Of a stretch of 30,963 bases of DNA, positions 1-7,171 are shown one piece after another (within the stretch, counting starts at the first letter, position 1; each line of letters begins with the position of its first letter). This DNA is from Pseudomonadota bacterium. Its GTDB lineage: Bacteria > Pseudomonadota > Alphaproteobacteria > Azospirillales > Azospirillaceae. The notes under the pieces were generated by a model. It was not told the DNA's origin, did no database searches, and saw only the letters and a list, made by a program, of their open reading frames with translations. The DNA is taken from positions 1 through 30,963 of the forward strand of contig JAEYPE010000116.1 of assembly GCA_023411035.1 (NCBI GenBank), read 5' to 3'. Position numbers and translations under genes: made by a program.

Positions 1-351
1 GCCAAGGTCATCGACTTCCGCCGCTACCGGCTGGCCCGTCTCATCAACGACGCCAGCGTCCAGCAGGGCGAGCTGGCGCGGATGATGCGCGCGTCGGCGA
101 ACGATCGGAAGCAACTGGCGGCGGCGCTCCAGGGCGCCCAGCGGCATCTTTCGACCATCGCCGACAGCTATACCCACCTGCTGACCCGTCTGGCCCGCGA
201 AAAGGATTTCCGCACGGCCTGCCAGGAGGCGGCGGAACTGAACGATCTGGATGAGATGATCCGGCGGCGCGACGCGCTGGCGCGCGAATTGGCGGACATC
301 CGCCGCACCGCCCGGCCCGGCCTCCGCATCGGCCTGAACACGGGGGCCTGA
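1..351 (+). CDS. Unrecognised coiled-coil protein, C-terminal part
   Basis: The reading frame is open from the first base and ends at TGA 349-351, so the 5' end lies outside the window; about 116 residues are visible. I do not recognise the family. The visible part is almost entirely alpha-helical in character, rich in Arg, Ala, Leu, Glu and Asp, with heptad-like spacing of hydrophobic residues that suggests a coiled coil. It ends in a short basic, Gly-rich tail. No transmembrane segment or catalytic motif is seen. It is followed by a 166-base gap before hprK, so it may or may not belong to the same transcript. An internal ATG at 82 could give a shorter product, but the frame upstream has the same codon use, so I read it as a continuing gene. 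Confidence 0.6.
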   Translation, partial: AKVIDFRRYRLARLINDASVQQGELARMMRASANDRKQLAAALQGAQRHLSTIADSYTHLLTRLAREKDFRTACQEAAELNDLDEMIRRRDALARELADIRRTARPGLRIGLNTGA

Positions 352-517
352 CCCTGACCGCAGGCGGCGACGCGCAGAGCTGAGGTCCGGAACCGGACGG
401 CGGAAACACGGGTCACGGTGGCCATGACGGCGCATTCGGGGCGTATTGCTTAGGAAAAGGACGCATTTTCGGCATCCCATTGACAGAACCGGCGGCACGC
501 CTCACCTTCGCGGGATC

Positions 518-1033
518 ATGGTAACGATTCACGGCACCTGCGTCCTGGTCGGCACATGGGACTGCAGCCATAGGGACGGCAGCCATAGGGACGGCGGCGG
601 CTGCGGCGACCGGGGCGAAACGCCCGTCGGCGTGCTGCTGCGGGGACCGTCGGGCAGCGGCAAGTCCGATCTGGCCCTGCGGATGATCGACGCGGGGGCG
701 CTGTTGGTTGCGGACGACCGGGTGGAACTGCGCGTGGACCGGGGCAGGCTGATGGCAAAGGCGCCGGCGGCGCTGGCCGGGCTGCTGGAGGTGCGCGGGG
801 TCGGCATCGTGCCCATTCCCTCTGCCGCGGAGGCGGAGGTCGGATTGGTGGTCGATCTGGTGCCGCGCGACGCCGTGGAACGCCTGCCCGACGAGGAAAC
901 CGCCGATCTGCTCGACCGGGCGGTGCCGCGTCTCGCCCTTTGCCCCTTCGACGCCTCGACGCCGGCCAAGCTGAAGCTGGCCGCCGCCGCCGCGCGGGCC
1001 GGGTCCCTGGGAAAGGTTCCGGACCTGCCATGA
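518..1033 (+). CDS. hprK: HPr kinase/phosphorylase, short alphaproteobacterial form
   Basis: HprK phosphorylates, and in many bacteria dephosphorylates, a regulatory serine of HPr in the cytoplasm. This 171-residue protein is the truncated alphaproteobacterial type, made of the catalytic domain only. It shows a P-loop GPSGSGKS (about residues 45-52), a VADD motif and the LEVRGVGIV signature near residues 90-98. I start it at ATG 518 (MVTIHG) because conserved family sequence begins there; the in-frame ATG at 446 would add 24 residues without family character. The segment between the first strand and the P-loop is longer than usual and carries a tandem 15-bp duplication that encodes a repeated Ser-His-Arg-Asp-Gly. 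The stop overlaps the rapZ start (ATGA). Its substrate HPr is encoded 1.4 kb downstream. Confidence 0.9.
   Translation: MVTIHGTCVLVGTWDCSHRDGSHRDGGGCGDRGETPVGVLLRGPSGSGKSDLALRMIDAGALLVADDRVELRVDRGRLMAKAPAALAGLLEVRGVGIVPIPSAAEAEVGLVVDLVPRDAVERLPDEETADLLDRAVPRLALCPFDASTPAKLKLAAAAARAGSLGKVPDLP
566..595 (+). repeat. 15-bp tandem duplication inside hprK
   Basis: The unit AGCCATAGGGACGGC occurs twice head to tail (566-580 and 581-595) with no mismatch. It keeps the reading frame and adds five residues to a variable loop before the HprK P-loop. Confidence 0.9.
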
Positions 1034-1983
1034 CCGCTCCTCACCTTCCCGCCTCTCCTCCGTCCGATGGCCGGTTGTCCGATGGCCGGCTGCCGGAACC
1101 GCCCGCGGGCCAGAGCGGCCAACTCGTGCTCGTCACCGGCATGTCCGGGGCCGGCATGTCCGTCGCCCTGAAGGCGCTGGAGGATCTGGGCTACGAGGCG
1201 GTGGACAACCTGCGCCTTTCGCTGGTGCCGGCGCTGCTGGAGCAGGCCGACCCGCGCAAGCGCCCGCTGGCCCTGGTCATCGACAGCCGCACCCGCGATT
1301 TCTCCGCCCACGCCGTGCTGGAAGAGGTGGAGGCGCTGAAGGCGCATGATGAACTGGACGTGCGCCTGGTCTTCCTGGATTGCGGGGACGAGACGCTGCA
1401 GCGCCGCTTCACCGAGACGCGCCGCCGCCACCCGCTGGCCATCGACCGCCCGGTGCCGGACGGCATCCAGTTGGAACGCGCCATGCTGTTCCCGCTGAAG
1501 CAGCAGGCCGACGTGACCATCGACACCACGCAATTGTCGATCCACGATCTGCGCCGTATCCTGGCCGGCAGCTTCCAGATCGGGACCCAGGCGGCGCTTC
1601 AGGTCTTCGTCACCTCCTTCTCTTTCCGGTTGGGGTTGCCTCGCGAGGCGGACCTCGTGTTCGACGTACGCTTCCTGACGAATCCTCATTATGATCCGGA
1701 TCTGCGACCGCTGACGGGATTGGACCCCCGCGTGGCGGCGCGGGTGGAGAGCGACCCGGATTTCGCCGATTTCTTCCGTCATCTGACGGACCTGTTGCAG
1801 CCGCTTCTGCCGCGCTACAACCAGGAGGGCAAAAGCTACCTGACCATCGCGGTCGGCTGCACGGGCGGCAAGCACCGGTCCGTGTTCGTCGCCGAACGGC
1901 TGGCGGCATGGCTGGGCGGACTGGGGCTGAAGGTCGGGATCAGCCATCGGGAGTTGGAACGGCAGATTCCTCGGGCCGGCTGA
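1030..1983 (+). CDS. rapZ: RapZ-family nucleotide-binding protein (RNase adapter)
   Basis: The 317-residue product belongs to the RapZ/YvcJ family, cytoplasmic P-loop proteins; E. coli RapZ presents small RNAs to RNase E to control amino-sugar synthesis. The family is recognised from the P-loop region followed by ALKALEDLGYEAVDNL (about residues 45-60), a central DCGDETLQRRF, and the C-terminal GCTGGKHRSVFVAERLA. The start ATG overlaps the hprK stop. Two oddities: the P-loop reads GMSGAGMS, with methionine where the family has lysine or arginine before the serine, and the proline usual after DNL is arginine. The first ~35 residues are a Pro-rich, poorly conserved extension with a repeated SDGRL from a tandem duplication. 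Linkage to hprK and PTS genes is usual in Alphaproteobacteria and suggests a role in PTS-linked control. Confidence 0.9.
   Translation: MTAPHLPASPPSDGRLSDGRLPEPPAGQSGQLVLVTGMSGAGMSVALKALEDLGYEAVDNLRLSLVPALLEQADPRKRPLALVIDSRTRDFSAHAVLEEVEALKAHDELDVRLVFLDCGDETLQRRFTETRRRHPLAIDRPVPDGIQLERAMLFPLKQQADVTIDTTQLSIHDLRRILAGSFQIGTQAALQVFVTSFSFRLGLPREADLVFDVRFLTNPHYDPDLRPLTGLDPRVAARVESDPDFADFFRHLTDLLQPLLPRYNQEGKSYLTIAVGCTGGKHRSVFVAERLAAWLGGLGLKVGISHRELERQIPRAG
1062..1091 (+). repeat. 15-bp tandem duplication at the rapZ N-terminus
   Basis: The unit GTCCGATGGCCGGTT at 1062-1076 is repeated at 1077-1091 with one T-to-C change. It encodes a repeated Ser-Asp-Gly-Arg-Leu in the variable N-terminal extension and keeps the frame. 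Confidence 0.85.
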
Positions 1984-2066
1984 CGGTTGGCCGGATAAGG
2001 GATCGTTCATAAGTGCCGCAATAAGAATGTGGCTTTGGGGGAGACTCCAGAATTGAAGGATGTCCC

Positions 2067-2468
2067 ATGATCGGTATGGTTCTGGTAACCCACGGGCGCC
2101 TCGCGGAAGAGTTCATCGCCGCGCTGGAGCATGTGGTGGGTGAGCAGCAGCAGGTGCGGGCCGTGTGCATCGGCCCAGACGACGACATGGAGCAGCGCCG
2201 TCAGGACATTCTGAACTCCGTTGCCGACGTGGACGACGGGTCCGGCGTCGTGGTGCTGACCGACATGTTCGGCGGAACCCCGTCCAACCTCGCCATCTCC
2301 ATCATGGACAAGGCGAAGGTGGAGGTGATCGCCGGCGTGAACCTGCCGATGCTCATCAAGCTGGCCAGCGTGCGCCGCCAGGAAACGCTGGCCCACGCCG
2401 TGGCCGCCGCGCGGGAGGCCGGGCAGAAATACATCAACGTCGCTTCCTCCCTGCTGTCGGACGGGTAA
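2067..2468 (+). CDS. PTS EIIA component, mannose family
   Basis: This 133-residue protein is a stand-alone EIIA of the mannose (EIIA-Man/ManX) family, which accepts phosphate from HPr on a histidine. The expected histidine is His9 in MVLVTHG, and the family motif VVLTDMFGGTPSN is at about residues 66-78. Length equals a single EIIA domain. No EIIB, EIIC or EIID gene is in the window, so it is likely a regulatory phospho-acceptor and not part of a sugar transporter. A ribosome-binding site (GAAGGA) lies about 8 bases before the ATG. It is separated from rapZ by 83 bases and from HPr by 5, so the last three PTS genes probably form a tight unit. Confidence 0.92.
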   Translation: MIGMVLVTHGRLAEEFIAALEHVVGEQQQVRAVCIGPDDDMEQRRQDILNSVADVDDGSGVVVLTDMFGGTPSNLAISIMDKAKVEVIAGVNLPMLIKLASVRRQETLAHAVAAAREAGQKYINVASSLLSDG

Positions 2469-2473
2469 CCCGG

Positions 2474-2815
2474 ATGAGCACTCCAGACGAGAAGGCGCCC
2501 GCCCAGGACGCCTCCGGCATCGGCGGCCCAAATCCCGAGAGGAATCCCGAGATTTGCCAGACCGTCACAATCTGCAACCAACGCGGCCTGCATGCCCGCG
2601 CGGCGGCGAAGTTCGTGAAGCTTGTCGCCACCTTCGATTGCGAGATCGAGGTGCGGCGCGGCGAGACGCAGGTGTCGGGCGAATCCATCATGGGCCTGAT
2701 GATGCTGGCCGCCGGCCCCGGCACCTCGGTGGAGCTGTACGCCTATGGCCGTGAGGCGGAGGAAGCCATGGCGGCGCTCGTGGACCTGATCACCCGCAAG
2801 TTCGATGAAGACTGA
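2474..2815 (+). CDS. ptsH: Phosphocarrier protein HPr
   Basis: HPr carries phosphate from enzyme I to EIIA proteins. The active-site histidine is His40 in NQRGLHARAAAKF, and the regulatory serine targeted by HprK is Ser71 in VSGESIMGLMML; both key sites are present. At 113 residues it is longer than the usual ~88 because of an N-terminal extension of about 28 residues rich in Pro, Glu and Asp, which has no obvious fold. A shorter start is not obvious: no in-frame ATG lies between residue 1 and the conserved part. It starts 5 bases after the EIIA stop and its 3' end overlaps ptsI by 11 bases, indicating translational coupling. Confidence 0.95.
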   Translation: MSTPDEKAPAQDASGIGGPNPERNPEICQTVTICNQRGLHARAAAKFVKLVATFDCEIEVRRGETQVSGESIMGLMMLAAGPGTSVELYAYGREAEEAMAALVDLITRKFDED

Positions 2816-4577
2816 CGTTCCGGCCGCCGGCCAGGGACGGTCGCTGCGCGGGCTGGGCGTTTCGCCCGGCATTGCCATCGGACCGGCCCATGTGGTGGAG
2901 AGCGGCGCCGTCCGCGTTCCCGAATACGCGCTGACCGCCGATCAGGTGGAGGCCGAGGCGGCGCGCTTCGCCGACGCCTGCGGCAAGGCGCGCCGCCAGA
3001 TCCGCAAGCTGAAGTCCAAGGCGCTCGTGCTTCCCGGCTCCGCGTCGGAGGAGATCGGCTTCCTTCTGGACGCCCATCTGGCGATGGTCACCAACTCCCG
3101 CCTGACGCGCGGCGTAGAACGGCGCATCCAGCAGGAACTGGTCAACGCCGAGGCCGCCGTCCAGGCGGAGATCGCCACCATCGCCCAGACCTTCGCGGGC
3201 ATGGAGGACAGTTACCTCGCCGGGCGCATCGCCGACGTGCGGGAGGTCGGGCGGCGCCTGATCCGCAACCTGATGCGGCACGAATATCAGGCATTCTCCA
3301 TGCTGAACCCCGGCGCGGTGATTCTGGCGGAGGAGCTGACCCCGGCGGACACCGCGCTGCTCGATCCGCGCCGCGTCGCCGGCTTCGCCACCGTCCTGGG
3401 CGGGGCGGAGGGGCACACGGCGATCATGGCGCGTTCGCTGGGCCTGCCGGCGGTTCTGGGCGTGGGCGGGCTGCTGTCCGGTCTGAAGAACGGGACCATG
3501 GTGATCGTGGACGGCGTGCAGGGCCGCGTCATCATCGACCCCACCCCCGAGATGCTGGAGGACTACGGCCAGCGCCGCGCCGAGCGGGAGCGCGAACGGG
3601 AGCAGTTGAAGGGGCTGCGCAAGCTGCCCGCGGTCACCCGCGACAACACGGCGATCACGCTCCAGGCGAATCTGGAACTGCCGCGCGACCTCGACCACGC
3701 GCTGGAGCACGGGGCGCAAGGCATCGGCCTGCTGCGCACCGAGTTCCTGTTCATGAACCGCGACCATCTGCCGGACGAGGACGAGCAGTACACCGTTCTG
3801 CGCACGATCGTGGACGGCATGGGCGGGCGCACCGTCACCGCCCGCACCATGGATGTGGGCGGGGAGAAGCTGGCCGGCTGGATGGCGGGCCGCTACGGCG
3901 AGCCGGCGAACCCGGCGCTCGGCCTGCGCGCCGTCCGGCTGGGCCTGCGCGAGCCGAAGCTGCTGGAGACGCAGCTCGCCGCCATGCTGCGGGCCGGCGC
4001 CCATGGGCCGCTGCGCATCCTGCTGCCGATGATCTGCTCGGTCGCGGAGGTGCAGCGCGTGCGCGAGATGATGGGCCAGGTGGCCCGCCGCCTGCGCCGC
4101 CGCGGCGTCCCCATCGCCGACCCGCTGCCGCCGGTGGGCGTGATGGTGGAAGTGCCGGGGGCGGCCCTGTCCGCCGATGCGCTGGCCTACGCCGCCGATT
4201 TCTTCTCGATCGGCACCAACGACCTGACGCAGTACACGCTGGCCATCGACCGCGGCGACGAGCAGGTCGCCTCGCTCTACGACCCGCTGCACCCCGCGGT
4301 GCTGCGCCTGATCCAGTTCACCATCGAGGCCGCGCTGCGCGCCCGCATCCCGGTGTCGGTCTGCGGCGAGATCGCCGGCGATCCGCGCTACAGCGCGCTG
4401 CTGTTGGGGCTGGGCGTGCGCGACCTGTCGATGGTGCCGCCCGCCATCCCCCTGGTGAAGCGGCGCATCCGCAAGCTGGACCTCCAGGAAGCCACCCGCC
4501 GCGCCCGCGTCATCATGGACCAGAGCGACAGCGGACGCATCGCCGCCCTGCTGGACGACTTCAACGCGGTGGGCTGA
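2805..4577 (+). CDS. ptsI: PTS enzyme I (PEP-protein phosphotransferase)
   Basis: Enzyme I takes phosphate from phosphoenolpyruvate and passes it to HPr. The 590-residue length is normal for a single-domain-set EI without a GAF domain. The phospho-histidine is His204 in GGAEGHTAIMARS. The PEP-binding barrel shows GIGLLRTEFLFM and FSIGTNDLTQYTLA, and the catalytic cysteine lies in VCGEIAGDP near residue 520. The ATG at 2805 lies within the last codons of ptsH. The final 15 bases including the stop codon are duplicated directly after the gene. A GC-rich hairpin follows at 4622-4645. With HprK, HPr and EIIA but no permease nearby, this looks like a regulatory PTS. Confidence 0.97.
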   Translation: MKTDVPAAGQGRSLRGLGVSPGIAIGPAHVVESGAVRVPEYALTADQVEAEAARFADACGKARRQIRKLKSKALVLPGSASEEIGFLLDAHLAMVTNSRLTRGVERRIQQELVNAEAAVQAEIATIAQTFAGMEDSYLAGRIADVREVGRRLIRNLMRHEYQAFSMLNPGAVILAEELTPADTALLDPRRVAGFATVLGGAEGHTAIMARSLGLPAVLGVGGLLSGLKNGTMVIVDGVQGRVIIDPTPEMLEDYGQRRAEREREREQLKGLRKLPAVTRDNTAITLQANLELPRDLDHALEHGAQGIGLLRTEFLFMNRDHLPDEDEQYTVLRTIVDGMGGRTVTARTMDVGGEKLAGWMAGRYGEPANPALGLRAVRLGLREPKLLETQLAAMLRAGAHGPLRILLPMICSVAEVQRVREMMGQVARRLRRRGVPIADPLPPVGVMVEVPGAALSADALAYAADFFSIGTNDLTQYTLAIDRGDEQVASLYDPLHPAVLRLIQFTIEAALRARIPVSVCGEIAGDPRYSALLLGLGVRDLSMVPPAIPLVKRRIRKLDLQEATRRARVIMDQSDSGRIAALLDDFNAVG

Positions 4578-4592
4578 AACGCGGTGGGCTGA
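4563..4592 (+). repeat. 15-bp tandem duplication spanning the ptsI stop codon
   Basis: AACGCGGTGGGCTGA occurs at 4563-4577 and again at 4578-4592, with no mismatch. The first copy supplies the last four codons and stop of ptsI; the second is a non-coding echo with a second in-frame stop. Confidence 0.92.
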
Positions 4593-4621
4593 CCCGCCCC
4601 CGCCATAACCGGCCGTCCCCG

Positions 4622-4645
4622 CCCCTCCATCGCGTGATGGAGGGG
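4622..4645. terminator. Hairpin between convergent ptsI and the monooxygenase-like gene
   Basis: CCCCTCCATC pairs perfectly with GATGGAGGGG around a GCGT loop. It lies between two convergent genes and probably ends transcription from both sides, although no T-run follows on either strand. Confidence 0.6.
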
Positions 4646-4665
4646 GGTGGACCGGGCCTGCGCCT

Positions 4666-4977
4666 TCAATCGGGGATCAGGACGGTCCCGCCCGGATTGT
4701 CGGTCACCGCGAACGTCTCGAAATACTCGATCTCCGGATAGGTGCCGTAGCGCCGCCGGATGCCGTCCAACCATGGCCCCTGGTAGAAGCGCTTGGCGTC
4801 CTCCAGCCGTTCCCATTGGTAGACGCCCCCGGCGGTGCCGGTCTCGCTCCAGATGAACTGCTTGCGGATCAGGCCCGGCGCGTCGCCGAAGCCCGGTGCG
4901 ATCGACAGGAAATGCGCCCGGCATTCCTCCCGTCCGATGTCGGCGGGCAGGCGGTAGCGGACGATGGCGGTGATCAT
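4666..4977 (-). CDS. Small monooxygenase-like protein (YdhR/ABM type)
   Basis: The 103-residue product starts MITAIVRYRLP and has the pattern of dimeric alpha/beta-barrel proteins of the YdhR/antibiotic-biosynthesis-monooxygenase group: an N-terminal strand, a helix holding FLSIAPGFGDAPGLIRKQFI, then GGVYQWERLEDAKRFYQGPW. Such proteins are small cytoplasmic enzymes acting on aromatic or unknown substrates, often without cofactor. No catalytic residue can be assigned from the sequence. AGAGAGGGG lies 5 bases before the ATG. It is divergent from the ABC transporter at 5119 and shares its AT-rich promoter region with the inverted repeat at 5062-5090, so co-regulation is likely. The family call is by pattern and the function is open. 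Confidence 0.75.
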   Translation of the reverse strand: MITAIVRYRLPADIGREECRAHFLSIAPGFGDAPGLIRKQFIWSETGTAGGVYQWERLEDAKRFYQGPWLDGIRRRYGTYPEIEYFETFAVTDNPGGTVLIPD

Positions 4978-5016
4978 GAAAACCCCTCTCTGCGCGTCAT
5001 TTCTCTATTTCATATG

Positions 5017-5046
5017 TTGACAATGTATCCCACCGCTGTTGAATAT
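5017..5046 (+). promoter_or_regulatory. Possible sigma70-type promoter for the ABC transporter
   Basis: TTGACA at 5017-5022 is followed after 18 bases by GAATAT at 5041-5046, in the most AT-rich stretch of this region, upstream of the transporter operon. The -10 is weak, so this is a candidate only. Confidence 0.35.
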
Positions 5047-5052
5047 GGTCCA

Positions 5053-5090
5053 GTAAATTTTCGTATTTACCATGTAAAAATGTAAATACG
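5053..5090. promoter_or_regulatory. Inverted-repeat operator candidate in a divergent promoter
   Basis: CGTATTTAC (5062-5070) and GTAAATACG (5082-5090) are perfect inverted repeats with an 11-base spacer. A third half-site, GTAAAT at 5053-5058, also pairs with ATTTAC at 5065-5070. The array lies just downstream of the possible promoter and about 30 bases before the transporter start, where a repressor would act. No regulator gene is adjacent. Confidence 0.6.
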
Positions 5091-5118
5091 GCCTCATCGT
5101 TAAGGATTCGGGGAAACT

Positions 5119-6156
5119 ATGAGCACGCATCGGAACGGTTCGGGGATCTCGACGGTGGCGCCTTCGCGGCGCGGGCTGCTGAAGGCGGCGGCGGCGGGCG
5201 CGGTGGCGCTGCCTTTCGCGGGCGTGGCGTCCCAACTGGTCGCCGCCCCGACGCCCGCCACGCTGAAGCCGCTGAAGCTCGCCTGGAACACCGGCGCGGT
5301 GTGCGGCGCCCCGATCACGGTGGCCAAGCACAACGGCTTCTTCGAGAAGCACGGGCTGGACGTGGAACTCGTCAACTTCGCCGGCACCACCGAGCAGCTT
5401 CTGGAGGCGCTCGCCACCGGCAAGGCGGACATCGGCATCGGCATGGCGCTGCGCTGGCTGAAGCCGTTGGAGCAGGGCTTCGACGTGCGAATCATCGCGG
5501 GCGTGCACGGCGGCTGCATCCGCCTGCTGGCCGGCAAGAGCACCGGGATCACCGACCTCGCCGGGCTGAAGGGCAAGACGGTGGCGATCAGCGACCTGGC
5601 CAGCCCGGCCAAGCATCTGTTCGCCATCCAGCTCGCCAAGCTGGGGATCGACCCGAACAAGGACGTGGAATGGCGCGTCTTCCCCGGCGACCTGCTGGCC
5701 ATCGCGGTGGAAAAGGGCGAGGCCCAGGCCATCGCCCACTGGGACCCGGTGACCTACAACTTCATGAAGTCCGGCAATCTGGTGGAGATTTCCACCAACC
5801 TGTCGGGTGAATTCGCCAACCGCGTCTGCTGCGTGCTGGGCGCGCGCGGCAGCCTGCTGCGCGAGGACAAGGCCGCCGCCGCCGCGCTGACCCGCGCCGT
5901 GTTCGAGGCGCAGCATTTCACCGTCGCCAACCCGGTGGAGGCCGCCAAGGTCTACCAGCAGTATTCGCCGAAGAGCAGCATCGAGGACTTGGCCGCCCAG
6001 CTCAACAGCCAGACGCACGCCCACAACCCGGTGGGCACCGATCTCAAGCGCGAGATCGCGCTCTACGCCGAAGAGCTGAAGACCGTGCAGGTCTTCAAGC
6101 CGAGCACCGACGCGGCGAAGTTCGCCGATCGCGTCTACGCCGACGTGCTGGGCTGA
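5119..6156 (+). CDS. ABC transporter substrate-binding protein, SsuA/NMT1 type
   Basis: The 345-residue protein is a periplasmic binding protein of the nitrate/sulfonate/taurine (SsuA, NMT1/THI5-like) group. The N-terminus has a twin-arginine signal (SRRGLLKAAAAGAVALP, about residues 17-33), so export is probably through Tat in the folded state. The mature part shows typical family pieces: LKLAWNTGAVCGAPITVAKH, FFEKHGLDVELVNF, ATGKADIGIGMAL and LKGKTVAISDLASPAKHLF. A GGGGAAA-type ribosome-binding site precedes the ATG. The permease begins one base after the stop and the ATPase overlaps the permease. Ligand specificity cannot be read from the sequence; the nearby CoA-transferase and monooxygenase-like protein would fit an organic acid or sulfonate, which is an inference. 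Confidence 0.85.
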   Translation: MSTHRNGSGISTVAPSRRGLLKAAAAGAVALPFAGVASQLVAAPTPATLKPLKLAWNTGAVCGAPITVAKHNGFFEKHGLDVELVNFAGTTEQLLEALATGKADIGIGMALRWLKPLEQGFDVRIIAGVHGGCIRLLAGKSTGITDLAGLKGKTVAISDLASPAKHLFAIQLAKLGIDPNKDVEWRVFPGDLLAIAVEKGEAQAIAHWDPVTYNFMKSGNLVEISTNLSGEFANRVCCVLGARGSLLREDKAAAAALTRAVFEAQHFTVANPVEAAKVYQQYSPKSSIEDLAAQLNSQTHAHNPVGTDLKREIALYAEELKTVQVFKPSTDAAKFADRVYADVLG

Positions 6157-6157
6157 G

Positions 6158-7171
6158 ATGAGCAGCGTCAATGACGTCGCAGGACTGGCGGTGGGCGGGG
6201 AACCGGCGACGGACCGGCCCGCCGCTTCGGGCCTGTGGCTGGGCGGGCTGGCGGCCAGCGCCGCCTGGCTCGCCGCCGCCGCCCTGACCGCCCTGTGGCC
6301 GGAGACGGAGGAATGGGCGCGCACCGGCGAGTTCGCCAGCCTGCTGGCGGTCGTCGGCGGTGCGCTGGCCTTCGCCGCGCCGCTGCTGCGCCTGTTCGGC
6401 GCGGTGGGGGAACGGCTGCGGGCCACGGCCCCCTGGCTGCTGGTGCTGGCGCTCGGCCTGATCGCCTGGGAGGTGGTCACCGCCAAGCTCGACCTGCTGC
6501 CGCGTCCCTTCTTCGCCCCGCCGCAGGCGCTGCTGGAGGTGTATCTGGACGAATGGCCCCGCCTGATCGAATGCACGGTGGCGTCGCTGAAGCTGCTGCT
6601 TCTCGGCTACGCGATCGGCGCCTTCGTCGGGTTCGTGACCGGCGTGTCGATCGGCTGGTCGCGGGCGGTAGGCTACTGGGTGCATCCGGTGCTGCGGTTG
6701 ATCGGGCCGCTGCCGGCCACAGCGTGGCTGCCCATCGCCTTCTTCGCCTTCCCGTCGAGCTGGAGCGCCAGCGTCTTCCTGATCGCGCTGGCGACCGGCG
6801 TGCCCGTCACCATCCTCGCCTGGTCGGGGGTGGCCGGCGTCAACCCGGCCTATTACGACATCGCCCGGACGCTGGGCGCGTCGAACCGCTTCCTGGTGCT
6901 GAAGGTGGCGGTGCCGGCGGCGATGCCGCACGTCTTCGTCGGCCTGTTCATGGGCCTCGGCGGCTCCTTCGCGGTGTTGGTGGTGGCGGAGATGATGGGC
7001 GTCAAGGCCGGTCTCGGCTGGTACCTGCAATGGGCGCAGGGCTGGGCGGCCTACGCCAACATGTACGCGGCGCTGCTGGTGACGGCGCTGGTGTGCTCCG
7101 GTCTGGTCACGCTGCTGTTCAAGGTGCGCGACCGCCTGCTCGCCTGGCAGAAGGGGATGATGAAATGGTAG
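6158..7171 (+). CDS. ABC transporter permease, SsuC/TauC type
   Basis: This is the 337-residue inner-membrane permease partner of the preceding binding protein. The C-terminal ~250 residues are a BPD_transp_1 domain with the EAA-type loop in the segment YYDIARTLGASNRFLVLKVAVPAA (residues about 231-254), which docks to the ATPase. Upstream of the usual start of the family there are two additional hydrophobic segments (about residues 25-45 and 58-75), so the protein is longer than SsuC (~260) and probably has eight membrane spans. The start ATG is one base after the binding-protein stop. Its 3' end overlaps the ATPase start by 7 bases. Confidence 0.88.
   Translation: MSSVNDVAGLAVGGEPATDRPAASGLWLGGLAASAAWLAAAALTALWPETEEWARTGEFASLLAVVGGALAFAAPLLRLFGAVGERLRATAPWLLVLALGLIAWEVVTAKLDLLPRPFFAPPQALLEVYLDEWPRLIECTVASLKLLLLGYAIGAFVGFVTGVSIGWSRAVGYWVHPVLRLIGPLPATAWLPIAFFAFPSSWSASVFLIALATGVPVTILAWSGVAGVNPAYYDIARTLGASNRFLVLKVAVPAAMPHVFVGLFMGLGGSFAVLVVAEMMGVKAGLGWYLQWAQGWAAYANMYAALLVTALVCSGLVTLLFKVRDRLLAWQKGMMKW

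Noticed and set aside
529..2010. Long open frame on the minus strand across hprK and rapZ
   Set aside because: It is antisense to two well-recognised genes. High GC keeps antisense frames open, and the translation has low-complexity Arg/Gln/Ala content with no domain.
2790..4292. 500-codon minus-strand frame across ptsI
   Set aside because: Antisense shadow of ptsI, with the His/Gln/Arg-rich composition typical of reversed high-GC coding sequence.
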